A stretch of DNA of 64,000 nucleotides from Victivallales bacterium (GCA_017535315.1 JAFXUD010000062.1:146051-210050), one strand, 5' to 3'. Numbered from the stretch's first letter, positions 52,546 to 63,503 are shown. The notes: generated by a model from the sequence alone, not told the origin. Made by a program: numbers and translations.

Positions 52546-53451
52546 GTGTTTCCCGCCTTTTCCATTGAATGTGCTGCGCTCCTTGCCAGGCATAACAACG
52601 ATTGGGAAGAACGTCTGGCCAACTGGCGGCGGTTTGCGACACCTCCCTGGTGGGAACGGGACCTCATCATCACGCCAGAGCTTCGCGCCACCTATGAAAT
52701 GTGGCTGCCTGTCAGGGAGTTCCTGCACAGCCTGAAGGCAATTGGCTTGAAGTGGCTGCCATCTGCCGCATGTCTTCCCCTACCGTTTCGCCGTAAATGC
52801 TATCATTCTCTGCCTGATTTATGGGCTGCCCTGCCAGTGAATCTTGAAAAGAAGCTTTGTTTTTCACCGCAGGAGCTTCTGGCTTTTTTCTGTGCTTTGG
52901 CCGATCCACCCAGATTCGGCACGATTTGCGGGCGCTACAACGAGGAACTTACGCTTATCAGCCGCCTTGCCCACCCGAATATGCGCATCTTGGATGTCGC
53001 CTGCGGCGTTGGTTTGAATACGCTCGAAATAGCTGCGGCAAGCGGTGCAGAGACCATTGGAATATCCAGCGAATGGCTGGAGGTCTGGATGGCCAGCAAC
53101 AGGTGCCTTCCCCATGACGCCGCACGAGAACAGCATATGCGGCGTTTTCCCTGCAACCTGAACGTGTGTTTTCAGCAGGGATGTGCGGAATGCTTTGCAT
53201 TCGAGAGGCCTTTTGACATCATTGTCTGCAATGGTCTGGTCGGCGGACGTTTCTTTCATGCCGAAGAGCAATATTCCGCCTTTCTGGTCTCCTGCCGAAA
53301 CGCCCTTGCCCCGCAGGGAACCATCCTTCTTGCCAATCACTTTCACGATGGCTCAAGAAGCGATGTCGAACGCTTTATGCAGTTGGCCTCCCAGACTGGC
53401 TTCAGTGTAGAGGGAACCTGGCACCAGATGGCACTTGAGATTTACCGATGA
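52546..53451 (+). CDS. Class I SAM-dependent methyltransferase
   Basis: A 301-residue protein with a helical N-terminal region (about 1-140, Trp-rich) and a Rossmann methyltransferase domain. Motif I is [17 protein letters not shown] near 147-163, the acidic loop of motif II is [13 protein letters not shown], and motif IV is [10 protein letters not shown]. The substrate is unknown. Translation starts at GTG, with GGAG in the end of era; no ATG is available before the conserved part. Its last ten bases overlap the end of the convergent carB. Confidence 0.75.
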   Translation: MFPAFSIECAALLARHNNDWEERLANWRRFATPPWWERDLIITPELRATYEMWLPVREFLHSLKAIGLKWLPSAACLPLPFRRKCYHSLPDLWAALPVNLEKKLCFSPQELLAFFCALADPPRFGTICGRYNEELTLISRLAHPNMRILDVACGVGLNTLEIAAASGAETIGISSEWLEVWMASNRCLPHDAAREQHMRRFPCNLNVCFQQGCAECFAFERPFDIIVCNGLVGGRFFHAEEQYSAFLVSCRNALAPQGTILLANHFHDGSRSDVERFMQLASQTGFSVEGTWHQMALEIYR

Positions 53452-56400
53452 TACTCCTGCAAAGAGCACACATCTACCCTGCCTGCATCGACGACGGAGT
53501 TGACCAGTCCTTCGGTGGCCATCTGGAGGGCGGCGGTCGTCGTGGTGATGGGCAGACCGAATTCTATGGCGAAAGAGCGCATCTTCGCACCGTCGTCGCC
53601 GAGGTCGGGGATGTTCACAATCCAGCCGATTTTCTTTTCGATAATCAAGTCGCGCAGGTTGGGGCGCCCCGCGGAGAGGCGGAAGACAGCGTGAGACTGG
53701 ATACCGTTGGCATAAAGCAGTTCGCCTGTCCCCGCTGTGGCGTAGAACTCGAAGTCGTGTTTCGCAAGCTGCTGCAAGAAGGGCAGGGCGGCCTGCTTGT
53801 CGGCGTCGCGGATGGAGAGGAAGACGCCGCCCGAGCGCGGGATGCGGTTGCCTGCGGCATCCTGCGACTTCAAGTAGGCATTGGCGGCGTCGAAGTCGAT
53901 GCCCATCACCTCGCCCGTCGATTTCATCTCGGGCGAGAGGGTAATATCCACGCCTGGGAACTTGACAAAGGGGAAGACCGCCTCCTTGAAGGCGGAATAG
54001 TGGATTTGCGGCGACTTGGTGAAGCCCAGTTCCTTCAGCGTTGAGCCAGTCATCAGGAGTGCGGCGTATTTCGCTAGCGGCGCGCCCGTCACCTTGCTGG
54101 CGAAGGGCACTGTGCGGGAGGCGCGTGGATTCACTTCAATAACATACAAGACGCCATGCTGAACGGCGAACTGGATGTTCATCAGCCCAATGACATGCAG
54201 CTCCTTTGCAAGCCTGCAGGAGGAGGTGTGGATTTCGTCCAGTACAGCCTGCGAAAGGTCGCGCGGCGGGATGGAGCAGGCGGAATCGCCCGAGTGGATG
54301 CCCGCCTGCTCGACGTGCTCCATAATGGCGCCGATGACTGTTGTGTGGCCATCCGAAAGGCAATCGACATCCAGCTCCTGGGCATCGCTCAAGAACTTGT
54401 CGATAAGGATGGGATGTCCTTCGGAAACTTCGGTGGCCTCCACCATATAGGAGCGGAGGGAGGCCTCCTGGTTGACAATAGCCATGGCGCGTCCACCCAG
54501 CACAAACGAGGGGCGCACAAGCACAGGGTAGCCAATTTCCGCCGCGATGCGGCACGCATCTTCAGTAGTAGAGGCCATTCCGCTGGCGGGCTGGCGCACG
54601 CCAGCCGCCTTGGCGATACCCTTGAAAATCCCACGGTCATCTGCGGCGTCAATGTCGGCGGGAGGCGTACCGATAATCTTAACACCAGCCTGCTCCAACG
54701 AGCTGGCCAGGTTCAGCGGCGTCTGTCCGCCAAGCTGCACAATGACGCCGTCGCACTGCTCACGTTCATAGACGTTCAGCACATCCTCGAAGGTCAGCGG
54801 CTCGAAGTAGAGGTGGTCGGCTGTATCGTAGTCTGTGGAAACCGTCTCGGGGTTGGAGTTGACCATGATGGTCTCGTAACCCGCCTTTTTCAACGCAAAA
54901 ACGGCGTGGACGCAGCAGCAGTCGAACTCGATTCCCTGGCCGATGCGGTTGGGGCCGCCGCCAAGTATCATGATTTTCTTTTTGCCCGAATTGGAGTGGA
55001 CAGGCTCGTCGTATTCAGCGTAGGTGGAGTAGTAATATGGTGTGGATGCAGCAAACTCGCCAGCACAGGTATCGACGGTGCCATAGACGGGGAGTATGCC
55101 GAGTGCCTTGCGGCGTGCGCGGACGGCAAGCTCATCGCTCTTCAGCGCATAGGCAAGCTGTCTGTCCGAATAGCCCAGCTCTTTCGCCTTGCGGAGGAGT
55201 TCGGGGGTATCGGTGATGTTCTTCTCAAAGGCGACCAGCTCCGCCAGCTTGCGCAGGTAGAAGAGGTCGATGTTGGTCAGTTCTGCAATACGCTCCAGCG
55301 GCCAGCCGCGCTTTAGGGCTGCGTGCAGGAAATAGACGCGGTCCGCGTTCGGGCGAGCCAGCTCGGCGGCGACGGTTTCATCGTTCAGTGCCTCGAAGTG
55401 TTCCTGCTTCGGTTCAAGCCCGAAGCCGAAGTGACCTGTCTCCAGCGAGCGTACAGCCTTCTGGAAGGCCTGGTTGAAGTTGCGTCCGATGGCCATCGCC
55501 TCGCCGACCGCTTTCATCTGCGTGCCAAGCGTGGAGTTGGCGGCGGGGAACTTCTCGAAGGTGAAGCGCGGCATTTTCACGACAACGTAGTCAAGCACGG
55601 GTTCGAAGCAGGCGGGCGTGTGCTTGGTGATGTCGTTAAGCAGTTCGTCCAGTGTGTAGCCCACGGCCAGCAGGGCCGCTATCTTCGCAATTGGGAAGCC
55701 AGTCGCCTTTGATGCCAGTGCCGAAGAGCGGGAGACGCGCGGGTTCATCTCAATGATGAGCCGCTCGCCATTTAGCGGATTGACAGCCCACTGCACATTG
55801 GAGCCGCCCGTCTGGATGCCGATGGCTTGCATCACCTTCAGCGAATCGTCGCGCATCGCCTGATACTCCCTGTCGGTGAGCGTCATTGCAGGAGCCACGG
55901 TGATGGAATCGCCCGTATGAACCCCCATGGGGTCCAAGTTCTCGATGGAGCAGACGATGACGGAGGTGCCACGCTTGTCGCACATGACCTCCATCTCATA
56001 CTCCTTCCAGCCGAGCAGGGATTCCTCGATAAGCACCTCGTGGTTCAGACTGAGCTCCAGTCCACGCTCCACAATCGTCCTGAACTCTTCCTCCGAATGG
56101 GCGATGCCGCCCCCAGAACCGCCCAGCGTAAAGCCAGGGCGAACAATGAGGGGCCATTTGCCGATGGCCTTTGCAATAACCAGCGCTTCCTTCATGCTGT
56201 GGGCGGATTCGGAGTTGGCGCTACGGATGCCGATGCTGTCCATCGTCGCCTTAAAGAGGCGGCGGTCCTCCGCACGACTGATGGCGTCGGCATTGGCACC
56301 GATGAGCTCGACGTGATAGCGTTTCAGCACGCCGCTATGCCATGCCTCCATCGCAAGATTGAGGGCAGTCTGCCCGCCGAGCGTTGGGAGCAGTGCATCG

Positions 56401-56648
56401 GGACGTTCGCGGCGGATGATTTCGTGCAGGTACTCTGCGGTCATCGGCTCCAGGTAGGTGCGGTCCGCAAACTCGGGATCGGTCATCACCGTGGCGGGAT
56501 TGCTGTTGAGCAACACGAGCTCATAGCCCTCCTTTTTGAGGACCTTGCACGCCTGCACGCCCGAATAGTCGAACTCGCAGCCTTGCCCGATGACGACAGG
56601 CCCCGCCCCCAACAGCATTATTTTATGTATGTCAGTCCGTTTCGGCAT
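53442..56648 (-). CDS. carB: Carbamoyl-phosphate synthase large subunit
   Basis: A 1068-residue synthetase that makes carbamoyl phosphate from ammonia (delivered by CarA), bicarbonate and two ATP for pyrimidine and arginine synthesis. Two ATP-grasp halves are visible, each with preATP-grasp ([19 protein letters not shown] near 13 and [17 protein letters not shown] near 560) and the matching [20 protein letters not shown] and [20 protein letters not shown]. The C-terminal MGS-like allosteric domain is about 930-1068. Full length. One base follows the pyrG stop... on this strand pyrG is immediately upstream, so the two are co-transcribed. Confidence 0.97.
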   Translation of the reverse strand: MPKRTDIHKIMLLGAGPVVIGQGCEFDYSGVQACKVLKKEGYELVLLNSNPATVMTDPEFADRTYLEPMTAEYLHEIIRRERPDALLPTLGGQTALNLAMEAWHSGVLKRYHVELIGANADAISRAEDRRLFKATMDSIGIRSANSESAHSMKEALVIAKAIGKWPLIVRPGFTLGGSGGGIAHSEEEFRTIVERGLELSLNHEVLIEESLLGWKEYEMEVMCDKRGTSVIVCSIENLDPMGVHTGDSITVAPAMTLTDREYQAMRDDSLKVMQAIGIQTGGSNVQWAVNPLNGERLIIEMNPRVSRSSALASKATGFPIAKIAALLAVGYTLDELLNDITKHTPACFEPVLDYVVVKMPRFTFEKFPAANSTLGTQMKAVGEAMAIGRNFNQAFQKAVRSLETGHFGFGLEPKQEHFEALNDETVAAELARPNADRVYFLHAALKRGWPLERIAELTNIDLFYLRKLAELVAFEKNITDTPELLRKAKELGYSDRQLAYALKSDELAVRARRKALGILPVYGTVDTCAGEFAASTPYYYSTYAEYDEPVHSNSGKKKIMILGGGPNRIGQGIEFDCCCVHAVFALKKAGYETIMVNSNPETVSTDYDTADHLYFEPLTFEDVLNVYEREQCDGVIVQLGGQTPLNLASSLEQAGVKIIGTPPADIDAADDRGIFKGIAKAAGVRQPASGMASTTEDACRIAAEIGYPVLVRPSFVLGGRAMAIVNQEASLRSYMVEATEVSEGHPILIDKFLSDAQELDVDCLSDGHTTVIGAIMEHVEQAGIHSGDSACSIPPRDLSQAVLDEIHTSSCRLAKELHVIGLMNIQFAVQHGVLYVIEVNPRASRTVPFASKVTGAPLAKYAALLMTGSTLKELGFTKSPQIHYSAFKEAVFPFVKFPGVDITLSPEMKSTGEVMGIDFDAANAYLKSQDAAGNRIPRSGGVFLSIRDADKQAALPFLQQLAKHDFEFYATAGTGELLYANGIQSHAVFRLSAGRPNLRDLIIEKKIGWIVNIPDLGDDGAKMRSFAIEFGLPITTTTAALQMATEGLVNSVVDAGRVDVCSLQEYHR

Positions 56649-56649
56649 G

Positions 56650-58254
56650 TTATTTCTCCTGAAGCTGATGGTCTAGTGCGGCCTGGACGAGTCCCACAAA
56701 GAGTGGATGCGGCGCGAAGGGGCGCGACTTGAACTCGGGGTGGAACTGGCAGCCAATGTAATAGGGGTGTTCGGGTAGCTCCACCATCTCCACAAGTGAT
56801 TGGTCTGGACTGGTGCCACAGACCCGCAAGCCCGCCTTTTCCAGCTCCGCACGGTAGGTGTTGTTGTACTCGAAGCGATGGCGGTGGCGTTCCGATATGG
56901 ACAGTTCGCCGTAGAGCTTGGCGGCAAGGCTCCCCTCCACCAGTTGGCATGGGTAGGCTCCCAGACGCATCGTGCCGCCCTTGCTGGTGACACCACGTTG
57001 GTTCTCCATCAAATCGATGACGGGGTACGCGGTTGCCTCGTCGAACTCCGTCGAATTGGCTGAATTGTAGTTTAGAACACTACGTGCATATTCAATCACC
57101 ATGCACTGCATACCCAAGCAGATGCCCAAGGTAGGAATGCCGTAGGTGCGTGCATGGCGGAGCGCGGCGATTTTACCCTCCACGCCCCTGGAGCCAAAGC
57201 CGCCTGGCACCAGAAGAGCATCGTATGTATCTAGTTTGGAGCAGTCCGTTTCAAGCTCCTCCGCCTCAACCATGTCGCAGGTGACCTTGGTGCTCAGGGC
57301 GATACCCGCGTGCGCAAAGGATTCGAAGATGCTCTTGTAGGCATCGCGTAGTCCCGCGTACTTCCCTACCAAGGCGATACGGCAACTTTTCTGCGGATGG
57401 AGCACACGGTTCAGCAATTCGTGCCAGTCGTCCAGATGGCTCTCCGTCACAGGCAGCCTCAGTAGCTCAAGCACCTTGTTGTCGAGCCCTCTGTCCGCCA
57501 GTTCTTGCGGTACCTCGTAGATGGAGTGCTGCACATCCCGCTCCTCAATGACGTACTCATCTGGCACATTGCAGAACAACGACAGTTTTCTGCGTTGTTC
57601 CTCGGCCATTGCGACTTCCGTGCGGCAGATCAGTACGTCGGGGAAGATGCCGATGTTGTGGAGGATGCTGACCGATTGCTGGCTAGGCTTTGTCTTCATC
57701 TCGCCCACCGACTTGATGAACGGCACCAACGTGAGGTGGATGACGATGGCATTGCCCGCCCCTGCTTCGTTCTTGAACTGCCTGACGGCCTCCAGAAATG
57801 GAAGCGATTCGATGTCGCCTGCCGTGCCGCCGATTTCCGTCATCACAATGTCGATGCCTGGCTTGTCCGCGCTGCGGATGGCGTTTTTAATCTCATCCGT
57901 GATGTGCGGTATCATCTGGACGGTCGCCCCCAGGTAACCACCTTCACGCTCGCGTGCGATGACACTGCTGTAGATTTTGCCGCTGGTGTAGTTGCTGTGG
58001 CGGTCGCAGCGCACACCCGCAAAACGCTCGTAGTGGCCGAGGTCCAGGTCCGTCTCCGTCCCGTCGTCCGTCACATAGACCTCCCCGTGCTGATAGGGGG
58101 ACATCGTGCCAGGGTCCACGTTCAGGTAGGGGTCGAACTTCTGCATGGCGACATGGTAGCCGTGCGATTTGAGCAGATAGGCGAGGCTCGCGGAGGTAAT
58201 GCCTTTGCCAAGCCCTGAAACAACCCCGCCTGTGATGAAAATGAACTTTGCCAT
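56650..58254 (-). CDS. pyrG: CTP synthase
   Basis: A 534-residue enzyme that aminates UTP to CTP using glutamine. The N-terminal synthetase domain opens [20 protein letters not shown] and has [20 protein letters not shown]. The C-terminal class I glutamine amidotransferase has the nucleophile elbow [15 protein letters not shown] and the His/Glu pair in [10 protein letters not shown]. Start at MAKFIF; an upstream in-frame Met would add 12 unconserved residues. It is one base from carB. A 196-base gap with a structured repeat separates it from carA. Confidence 0.97.
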   Translation of the reverse strand: MAKFIFITGGVVSGLGKGITSASLAYLLKSHGYHVAMQKFDPYLNVDPGTMSPYQHGEVYVTDDGTETDLDLGHYERFAGVRCDRHSNYTSGKIYSSVIAREREGGYLGATVQMIPHITDEIKNAIRSADKPGIDIVMTEIGGTAGDIESLPFLEAVRQFKNEAGAGNAIVIHLTLVPFIKSVGEMKTKPSQQSVSILHNIGIFPDVLICRTEVAMAEEQRRKLSLFCNVPDEYVIEERDVQHSIYEVPQELADRGLDNKVLELLRLPVTESHLDDWHELLNRVLHPQKSCRIALVGKYAGLRDAYKSIFESFAHAGIALSTKVTCDMVEAEELETDCSKLDTYDALLVPGGFGSRGVEGKIAALRHARTYGIPTLGICLGMQCMVIEYARSVLNYNSANSTEFDEATAYPVIDLMENQRGVTSKGGTMRLGAYPCQLVEGSLAAKLYGELSISERHRHRFEYNNTYRAELEKAGLRVCGTSPDQSLVEMVELPEHPYYIGCQFHPEFKSRPFAPHPLFVGLVQAALDHQLQEK

Positions 58255-58305
58255 TTTTACAAAGTTGTTTTTTGTTATATTATGCCCCAAAAGGGCGGTT
58301 TAAAA

Positions 58306-58437
58306 GCGCCGTAAGGCGCGTAAGAACATAGCCGTGGGTAGAGCGAAGCCGCGTAGCGGCGAGCGGAACCCACGGTTAGGCGGCACCAACAGTCTGTTTG
58401 CGCCATGCAGCGTAGCGTAGCGAAGCGGCAGGGCGCA
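58306..58437 (+). repeat. Dispersed structured repeat, copy 2
   Basis: Same three-stem plan as 48329-48460: GCGCC-gtaa-GGCGC (58306-58319); CCGTGGGT...ACCCACGG (58332-58375) enclosing GCCGC-gta-GCGGC; and TGCGCC...GGCGCA (58399-58437) around TAGCGTAGCG. It sits within the 196-base gap of the minus-strand carA-pyrG pair, in an orientation opposite to their transcription. No gene is seen in the gap. Confidence 0.75.
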
Positions 58438-58450
58438 TTCAAAAATTTGA

Positions 58451-59575
58451 TTAATGCTTGTCTATGAGCTCCCTGAATTGCCTGAAGAGATAGCGTGCAT
58501 CAAATGGACCAGGTGCCGCCTCGGGATGGTACTGGATGGAGAAGGCGGGCAGGCGTTTGTGGCGCACACCCTCGATGGTGCCATCGTTCAGGTTGATGTG
58601 GGTGACCTCCAGTTCGTCGCCCAGCGAATCCTGCAGGATGGCGAAGTTGTGGTTCTGCGAGGTGATTTCAACATTCCCCGTCAGGAGGTTCTTGACGGGG
58701 TGGTTGCAGCCGTGGTGCCCGAAGGAGAGGCGCCCCGTGCGCGCCCCGCACGCCAAACCAAGTATCTGGTGCCCCAGGCAGATACCCATGACGGGCACTC
58801 TGCCAAGCAGCTTCTGTACGCAATCAACGACGCCCACGACACCGTCTGGGTCACCTGGACCGTTAGAGAGCAGCACGCCGTCTGGGTGCAGAGCCAGAAT
58901 CGCATCGGCGGTAGTTCCCGCTGGAACAACCTGCACCTGGAAGCCTGCTGCGGCAAGCTGACGCAGAATGTTGTACTTGACGCCACAGTCAAGCACCACT
59001 ATCTTCTTGTCCCCCTGCTCACACCACGTATAAGGCTTGTCAGCGACCTTTGCGGCGCAGTCCAGCCCGTCCAGCCCCGACCAGGCACGCGCTTTGGCGA
59101 CGGCCTCCTCGCAAGGCAGCTTTGTGCCGTCGGCGTGAATCCACGCCTTCTGCGTGCCTGTTTCGCGGATGTGCAGCACAAGACGGCGCGTATCGACGCC
59201 ACTTAAAATGGGCTTCCCCGAAGCGCGAAGCAGCTCTTCAAGGCTCTGCTGGCTGCGCCATGACGAGGGCGGGTTCAGGTTCTGCACAATCAGACCGTTC
59301 AGGAAGACACCGCGCGACTCCATGTCCTCGCTATTACAGCCATAGTTGCCCACTTCCGCCGTCGAAAGCGTTACAATTTGACCGAAATAGGAGGGATCTG
59401 AGACGATTTCCTGGTAGCCTGTCATGCCCGTGTTGAAGACCGCCTCGCCAAACACATCGCAGGGTGCCCCGCACGAGACACCCTTGAAGATAGTCCCATC
59501 CGCCAGGGCGAGGTAGGCAGAGTGTAGCGAGGTCGCCTCGGCCTTGTTTATTTTTTCATTGACTTGCTTTTTCAT
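58451..59575 (-). CDS. carA: Carbamoyl-phosphate synthase small (glutaminase) subunit
   Basis: A 374-residue glutamine amidotransferase that supplies ammonia to CarB. The N-terminal CarA domain (AYLALADGTIFKGVSCGAPC, GEAVFNTGMTGYQEIVSDPS) precedes a class I GATase with nucleophile Cys in VMGICLGHQILGLACG and the His/Glu of SIQYHPEAAPGP. Starting at MKKQVNEK leaves one base after the purF stop. carA and carB are split by pyrG and a repeat element. Confidence 0.97.
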   Translation of the reverse strand: MKKQVNEKINKAEATSLHSAYLALADGTIFKGVSCGAPCDVFGEAVFNTGMTGYQEIVSDPSYFGQIVTLSTAEVGNYGCNSEDMESRGVFLNGLIVQNLNPPSSWRSQQSLEELLRASGKPILSGVDTRRLVLHIRETGTQKAWIHADGTKLPCEEAVAKARAWSGLDGLDCAAKVADKPYTWCEQGDKKIVVLDCGVKYNILRQLAAAGFQVQVVPAGTTADAILALHPDGVLLSNGPGDPDGVVGVVDCVQKLLGRVPVMGICLGHQILGLACGARTGRLSFGHHGCNHPVKNLLTGNVEITSQNHNFAILQDSLGDELEVTHINLNDGTIEGVRHKRLPAFSIQYHPEAAPGPFDARYLFRQFRELIDKH

Positions 59576-59576
59576 C

Positions 59577-61325
59577 TTAATAAGCGCGCGTATTGATGTT
59601 TCTGGCGTAGTTGACAAGGGCCTGGTTGACGACCCTGTTGCCGCCAGGCGTTGGGTAGTTACCTGTGAAGTACCAGTCGCCTGTGTGGTTGGGGATGCAC
59701 CTGCGCAGGTCGTCGCAGGAGAGAAAGACTATTTTCAGCTCTGCCTGAAGATGCTCTGGAAGCAGGCGGCGGCGGATGCCCTCCGTCAGCTCGTCATCGG
59801 TGAAGAGGGCGTAGAGGGGGGCTGCCTGGTTCGACATCTCGCGGTCGGGTTTGGCAAGCTCCTTCTCCGCACGGCGTACCGCCTCCTCGAACTTCGTCTG
59901 GAGACCACGTTCAGCTATCAAATCCATGCACGCCTGAAAGGCGACGAGTTCACCGAAAGAGGCCATGTCGATGCCGTAGCAGTCGGGATAGCGTATCTGC
60001 GGGGCCGACGAGACCACCACGATGCGCTTCGGCTCCAAACGGTCCAATATGGGCAGGATGGCACGCTTCATCGTGTTTCCGCGCACGATGGAATCGTCGA
60101 TGACCACCAGGTTGTCTTCATGCGGGTTGATGAGTCCGTAGGTGACATCATAGACATGCGGGAAAAGCTCCTCGCGGTGGTTGGCGTCGCTGATAAAGGT
60201 GCGGAACTTCGCGTCCTTGACGGCGATCATGCCGAAGCGGAGGCGGTGCCCGTCTCTGAAGCTGTCCAGCGCGTCCAGCATCCCGTGGAAGCTGACCTGC
60301 GCGGTGTTGGGGATGTAGGAAAAGACGGTGTGGTCGTAGTCGTGGTCGATGGCATCCAGTACCTGCGGCACGACGGCACGCCCCAGGGCACGCCGTTCCT
60401 GCTGGATTTCAGCATCGTTCCCGCGCGAGAAGTAGATGCGCTCGAAGACACAGTGGCGAACGGGGGCCTCGGGAAGGCAACGCTGCACTGTGACCTCGCC
60501 TTTGGCAGGAATGGAGAGCAGATGTCCTGCGGGCAATTCCTTTACATCGTCGCTTGCCAGATTAAAGGCGGTCTGGATAGCAACCTTTTCGGAGGCGACG
60601 ACAGCGACCTCGTCGTCCAAATAGTAGTAGGCGGGGCGGATGCCTGCGGCATCGCGAAACGCAAAGGCGTCACCGTTGCCGATGACGCCTCCGATGGTGA
60701 AACCTCCGTCCCACTGCTGCGCGGCCTCCTTGACCGCCTGCAAGAGCTGCCCATAGCATGCCCCAAGGTAATGCGAGAGCATCGTCAGGAGGATTTCGCA
60801 GTCCTGGTGTCCTTTTGGATGGTAGCCAAGGGAGGTCAGATGGTTGAAGACCTCCGAGGTGTTGGTGAGGTTGAAGTTTCCCGCCACAAGCAGGGTGCTG
60901 GGACGGCGCGCACTGTCGCTCACCATCGGGTGGCAGGCCGCCAGTGTGCGCGAACCATACGTTCCATAGCGCAAATGCCCCAGATAGATCTCGCCGCAGA
61001 AGGGCGTGGAAAGAGAGGTGCCGTCGTTTTGCTGCGGCGATTTGCGCGTGGCCTCAATCATCCCCGAGATGCGCTCCAGCAAATCCGCCAGCGGCATGTT
61101 TGTGCAGCTTTTCTCCAGGTGATAGAATGGTTTGCCTGGCGGAACATCAAGCCCGACGCAAGCGATACCCGCGCCGTCCTGCCCGCGATTGTGCTGCTTC
61201 TCCATCAGCAGGGATAACTTGGAGAAGCCATACGCCACCGTGCCGTATTTTTCCTGGTAAAAGGAAAGGGGTTGGCGCAGCCGAAGCAGCGCCACCCCAC
61301 ATTCGTGTTTCAATTCGTCTGACAT
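59577..61325 (-). CDS. purF: Amidophosphoribosyltransferase (glutamine PRPP amidotransferase)
   Basis: A 582-residue enzyme for the first committed step of purine synthesis. Start at MSDELKHECGV, so Cys9 becomes the N-terminal nucleophile after removal of an eight-residue propeptide. The Ntn-hydrolase domain has QHNRGQDGAGIAC and LGHLRYGTYG; the PRTase domain carries the PRPP motif LVVIDDSIVRGNTMKRAILP. It is 70-100 residues longer than typical PurF, the extra sequence lying mainly after the PRTase core (about 470-582), so it forms a variant clade. It is 28 bases from glnN. Confidence 0.93.
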   Translation of the reverse strand: MSDELKHECGVALLRLRQPLSFYQEKYGTVAYGFSKLSLLMEKQHNRGQDGAGIACVGLDVPPGKPFYHLEKSCTNMPLADLLERISGMIEATRKSPQQNDGTSLSTPFCGEIYLGHLRYGTYGSRTLAACHPMVSDSARRPSTLLVAGNFNLTNTSEVFNHLTSLGYHPKGHQDCEILLTMLSHYLGACYGQLLQAVKEAAQQWDGGFTIGGVIGNGDAFAFRDAAGIRPAYYYLDDEVAVVASEKVAIQTAFNLASDDVKELPAGHLLSIPAKGEVTVQRCLPEAPVRHCVFERIYFSRGNDAEIQQERRALGRAVVPQVLDAIDHDYDHTVFSYIPNTAQVSFHGMLDALDSFRDGHRLRFGMIAVKDAKFRTFISDANHREELFPHVYDVTYGLINPHEDNLVVIDDSIVRGNTMKRAILPILDRLEPKRIVVVSSAPQIRYPDCYGIDMASFGELVAFQACMDLIAERGLQTKFEEAVRRAEKELAKPDREMSNQAAPLYALFTDDELTEGIRRRLLPEHLQAELKIVFLSCDDLRRCIPNHTGDWYFTGNYPTPGGNRVVNQALVNYARNINTRAY

Positions 61326-61353
61326 ATCAATGCGCGGAGCTTTTTGCCCCGTT

Positions 61354-63447
61354 TTAGCTGATAAACAGCATCTCGCGGTACTTGGGCAGCGGCCAGACGT
61401 TGTCGTCCGTGATCGCCTCCAGGGCATCGACGGCTTCCCGCAGGGCTTTCATCGCCTTGATAAGGTTTTCATTGGCGGCAAGCGCCTGTTCCATCTCCAG
61501 GATGGCGGCATTCAGGTCGGTGAGCGCCTCGCCGTACTCCTTCTTGACAACGTGGATGGCATGGAAATCCTCTGTGCTGTTGATTGCCATGTACTCCTTG
61601 ATGACCACGGGGCGGATGAGGCTCTTGGCGATTTCGAGGGCAATCTTTCCCTCGATATCAAGCCGCCGCTCGTAGTCCTCCTTGAACACCTCGTAGCGGG
61701 ATTCAAGCTCCGCCTTGGTCAGGACGCCATAGCGCTCGAACAGCGCCTGGTTCTTTTTGTCCAGCAGGGGCTTGATAGCCTGTGGTGTGTCAGAAAGGTT
61801 GGGGAGTCCGCGCTTCTTTGCCTCTTTGATCCACTGTGCCGTATAGCCGTCGCCGTTGAAGATGACTCTCTGGTGTGCGATGATTTCCTGCCTGAGTAAT
61901 GCTTGCAGGGATTTGTTGAAGTCGGCCTTTGAGAACTTCTCCATCTGGTCGCTGATGCCGTCCATTGCCTCGGCTACGATGGTGTTGAGGATCATGTTCG
62001 CCTCTGCACAGGACTGCGAAGAGCCTGGTGCGCGGAACTCGAACTTGTTGCCTGTAAATGCGAATGGCGACGTGCGGTTGCGGTCGGTTGCATCCTGGTT
62101 TAGCGGCGGCAGCGCGTCGATGCCGATGCGCAGCGATGCGTTTTTACGGCTGCTAGCTGTCGTACCTTTGATGAGCTGGTTGATGACCTCTTCCAGTTGG
62201 GCTCCAACGAACATGGAGATAATGGCGGGCGGTGCCTCGTTGGCACCCAGGCGGTGGTCGTTGCCCAGCCCAGACGTTGCAGTGCGCAGTAGGTCGCTGT
62301 GCTCGTCAAGTGCGTGGATGACCGCTGTCAGCACTGTCAGGAAGATGGCGTTTTCAGCAGGATCGCTGCCTGGATCAAGCAGATTCCGTTTGCCGTAGGC
62401 GATGCCCCAGTTGTTGTGCTTGCCAGAACCATTCACGCCCGCAAAGGGCTTTTCATGGAGCAGGCAGACCAGCCCGTGACGGTCGGCAACCTGCCGAAGC
62501 ACCTCCATAACAACCATGTTGTGGTCAACCGCTAGGTTCAGATCTTCGTAGATGGGGGCCAACTCGAACTGCGCAGGGGCCACCTCGTTATGGCGCGTCT
62601 TCGCAGGAATGCCAAGGCTCCAGAGCGCGTTTTCTACGTCGGTCATGAACGCCAGTATTCTAGATGGAATGCTGCCAAAGTAGTGGTCTTCTAGCTGCTG
62701 GTGCTTCGCTGGCGGTGCCCCGTACAGCGTGCGCCCAGTCTGAAGCAGGTCGGGACGCTGCAGGTAGAACTTCTTGTCGATGAGGAAGTACTCCTGCTCG
62801 ACGCCCAGCGTGACCCTGACGGGCTCCTCTGGCTGCCCGAAGCACTTCATCAGGCGGACAAGAGCCTTTTTCAGTATCTGAGTGGAACGAAGAAGCGGTG
62901 TCTTCTTGTCCAGCACTTCACCTGTATAGGAACAGAAGATGGTCGGGATACAGAGGGTAGCGCCGTTGGCGTGGTGCTTGATGAAGGCGGGACTGGTGGG
63001 ATCCCACGCCGTGTAGCCGCGTGCTTCGAAGGTGCTGCGCAAACCGCCAGACGGGAAGCTGGATGCATCTGGCTCGCCGACGGTCAGCATCTTGCCCGAA
63101 AACTCGAAAATGGCCTTGCCGTTCGAGAAGTCGAGGAAGGAATCGTGCTTTTCGGCGGTGCCGCCTGTCAGCGGCTGGAACCAGTGCGTGTAGTGCGTGG
63201 CGCCGCGGGAGACGGCCCACTCCTTCATCGCCGTCGCCACTTCGTCTGCAATGCTTGGGTCGAGCGGCTGCATTCCATTGATGGTCGCCATCAGCTTCTT
63301 ATAGGTGGACTTTGGCAGATGCTCCGCCATCTTCGCGATGTCAAAGACATCCTCCGCAAAGAAATCCAGTACCTTCGAACCCTGCGGTTCAGCCGCAGTG
63401 GTTTGACGGTCGGAAATCTTGCATACCGCATCGAATCTCTTTTGCAT
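61354..63447 (-). CDS. glnN: Glutamine synthetase type III
   Basis: A 697-residue GSIII, the large glutamine synthetase of anaerobes such as Bacteroides and some PVC bacteria. Marks are the N-terminal segment KMAEHLPKSTYKKLMATING, GATHYTHWFQPLTGGTAEKH, LGVEQEYFLIDKKFYLQRPD (metal-binding Glu), PAKTRHNEVAPAQFELAPIY, LLHEKPFAGVNGSGKHNNWG and NRTSPFAFTGNKFEFRAPGS. Size and motifs exclude types I and II. It is the first gene of a set whose products all consume glutamine (purF, carA, pyrG). Regulation is suggested by a sigma-54-type promoter, an upstream palindrome and a leader hairpin. RBS GGAG. Confidence 0.97.
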   Translation of the reverse strand: MQKRFDAVCKISDRQTTAAEPQGSKVLDFFAEDVFDIAKMAEHLPKSTYKKLMATINGMQPLDPSIADEVATAMKEWAVSRGATHYTHWFQPLTGGTAEKHDSFLDFSNGKAIFEFSGKMLTVGEPDASSFPSGGLRSTFEARGYTAWDPTSPAFIKHHANGATLCIPTIFCSYTGEVLDKKTPLLRSTQILKKALVRLMKCFGQPEEPVRVTLGVEQEYFLIDKKFYLQRPDLLQTGRTLYGAPPAKHQQLEDHYFGSIPSRILAFMTDVENALWSLGIPAKTRHNEVAPAQFELAPIYEDLNLAVDHNMVVMEVLRQVADRHGLVCLLHEKPFAGVNGSGKHNNWGIAYGKRNLLDPGSDPAENAIFLTVLTAVIHALDEHSDLLRTATSGLGNDHRLGANEAPPAIISMFVGAQLEEVINQLIKGTTASSRKNASLRIGIDALPPLNQDATDRNRTSPFAFTGNKFEFRAPGSSQSCAEANMILNTIVAEAMDGISDQMEKFSKADFNKSLQALLRQEIIAHQRVIFNGDGYTAQWIKEAKKRGLPNLSDTPQAIKPLLDKKNQALFERYGVLTKAELESRYEVFKEDYERRLDIEGKIALEIAKSLIRPVVIKEYMAINSTEDFHAIHVVKKEYGEALTDLNAAILEMEQALAANENLIKAMKALREAVDALEAITDDNVWPLPKYREMLFIS

Positions 63448-63477
63448 TGGGATACTCCGTTAGGGGTTGTTTGGAGT

Positions 63478-63503
63478 GGGTGCAAGGCAAACACCTTGCA
63501 CCC
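63478..63503 (-). promoter_or_regulatory. Perfect hairpin in the glnN leader
   Basis: GGGTGCAAGG, six-base loop and CCTTGCACCC form a 10-bp perfect stem about 30 bases before the glnN ATG. No U-tract follows, so it is not a terminator. It lies downstream of the predicted sigma-54 start site and would be in the mRNA, where it could set stability or bind a regulator. Confidence 0.6.

Noticed and set aside
54156..55316. 386-codon frame opposite carB
   Set aside because: carB is complete and conserved on the other strand; this frame has no family features.
59544..61217. 557-codon open frame on the plus strand
   Set aside because: Fully antisense to purF/carA, whose products are unmistakable; the frame is a by-product of GC-rich codon use and shows no domain.
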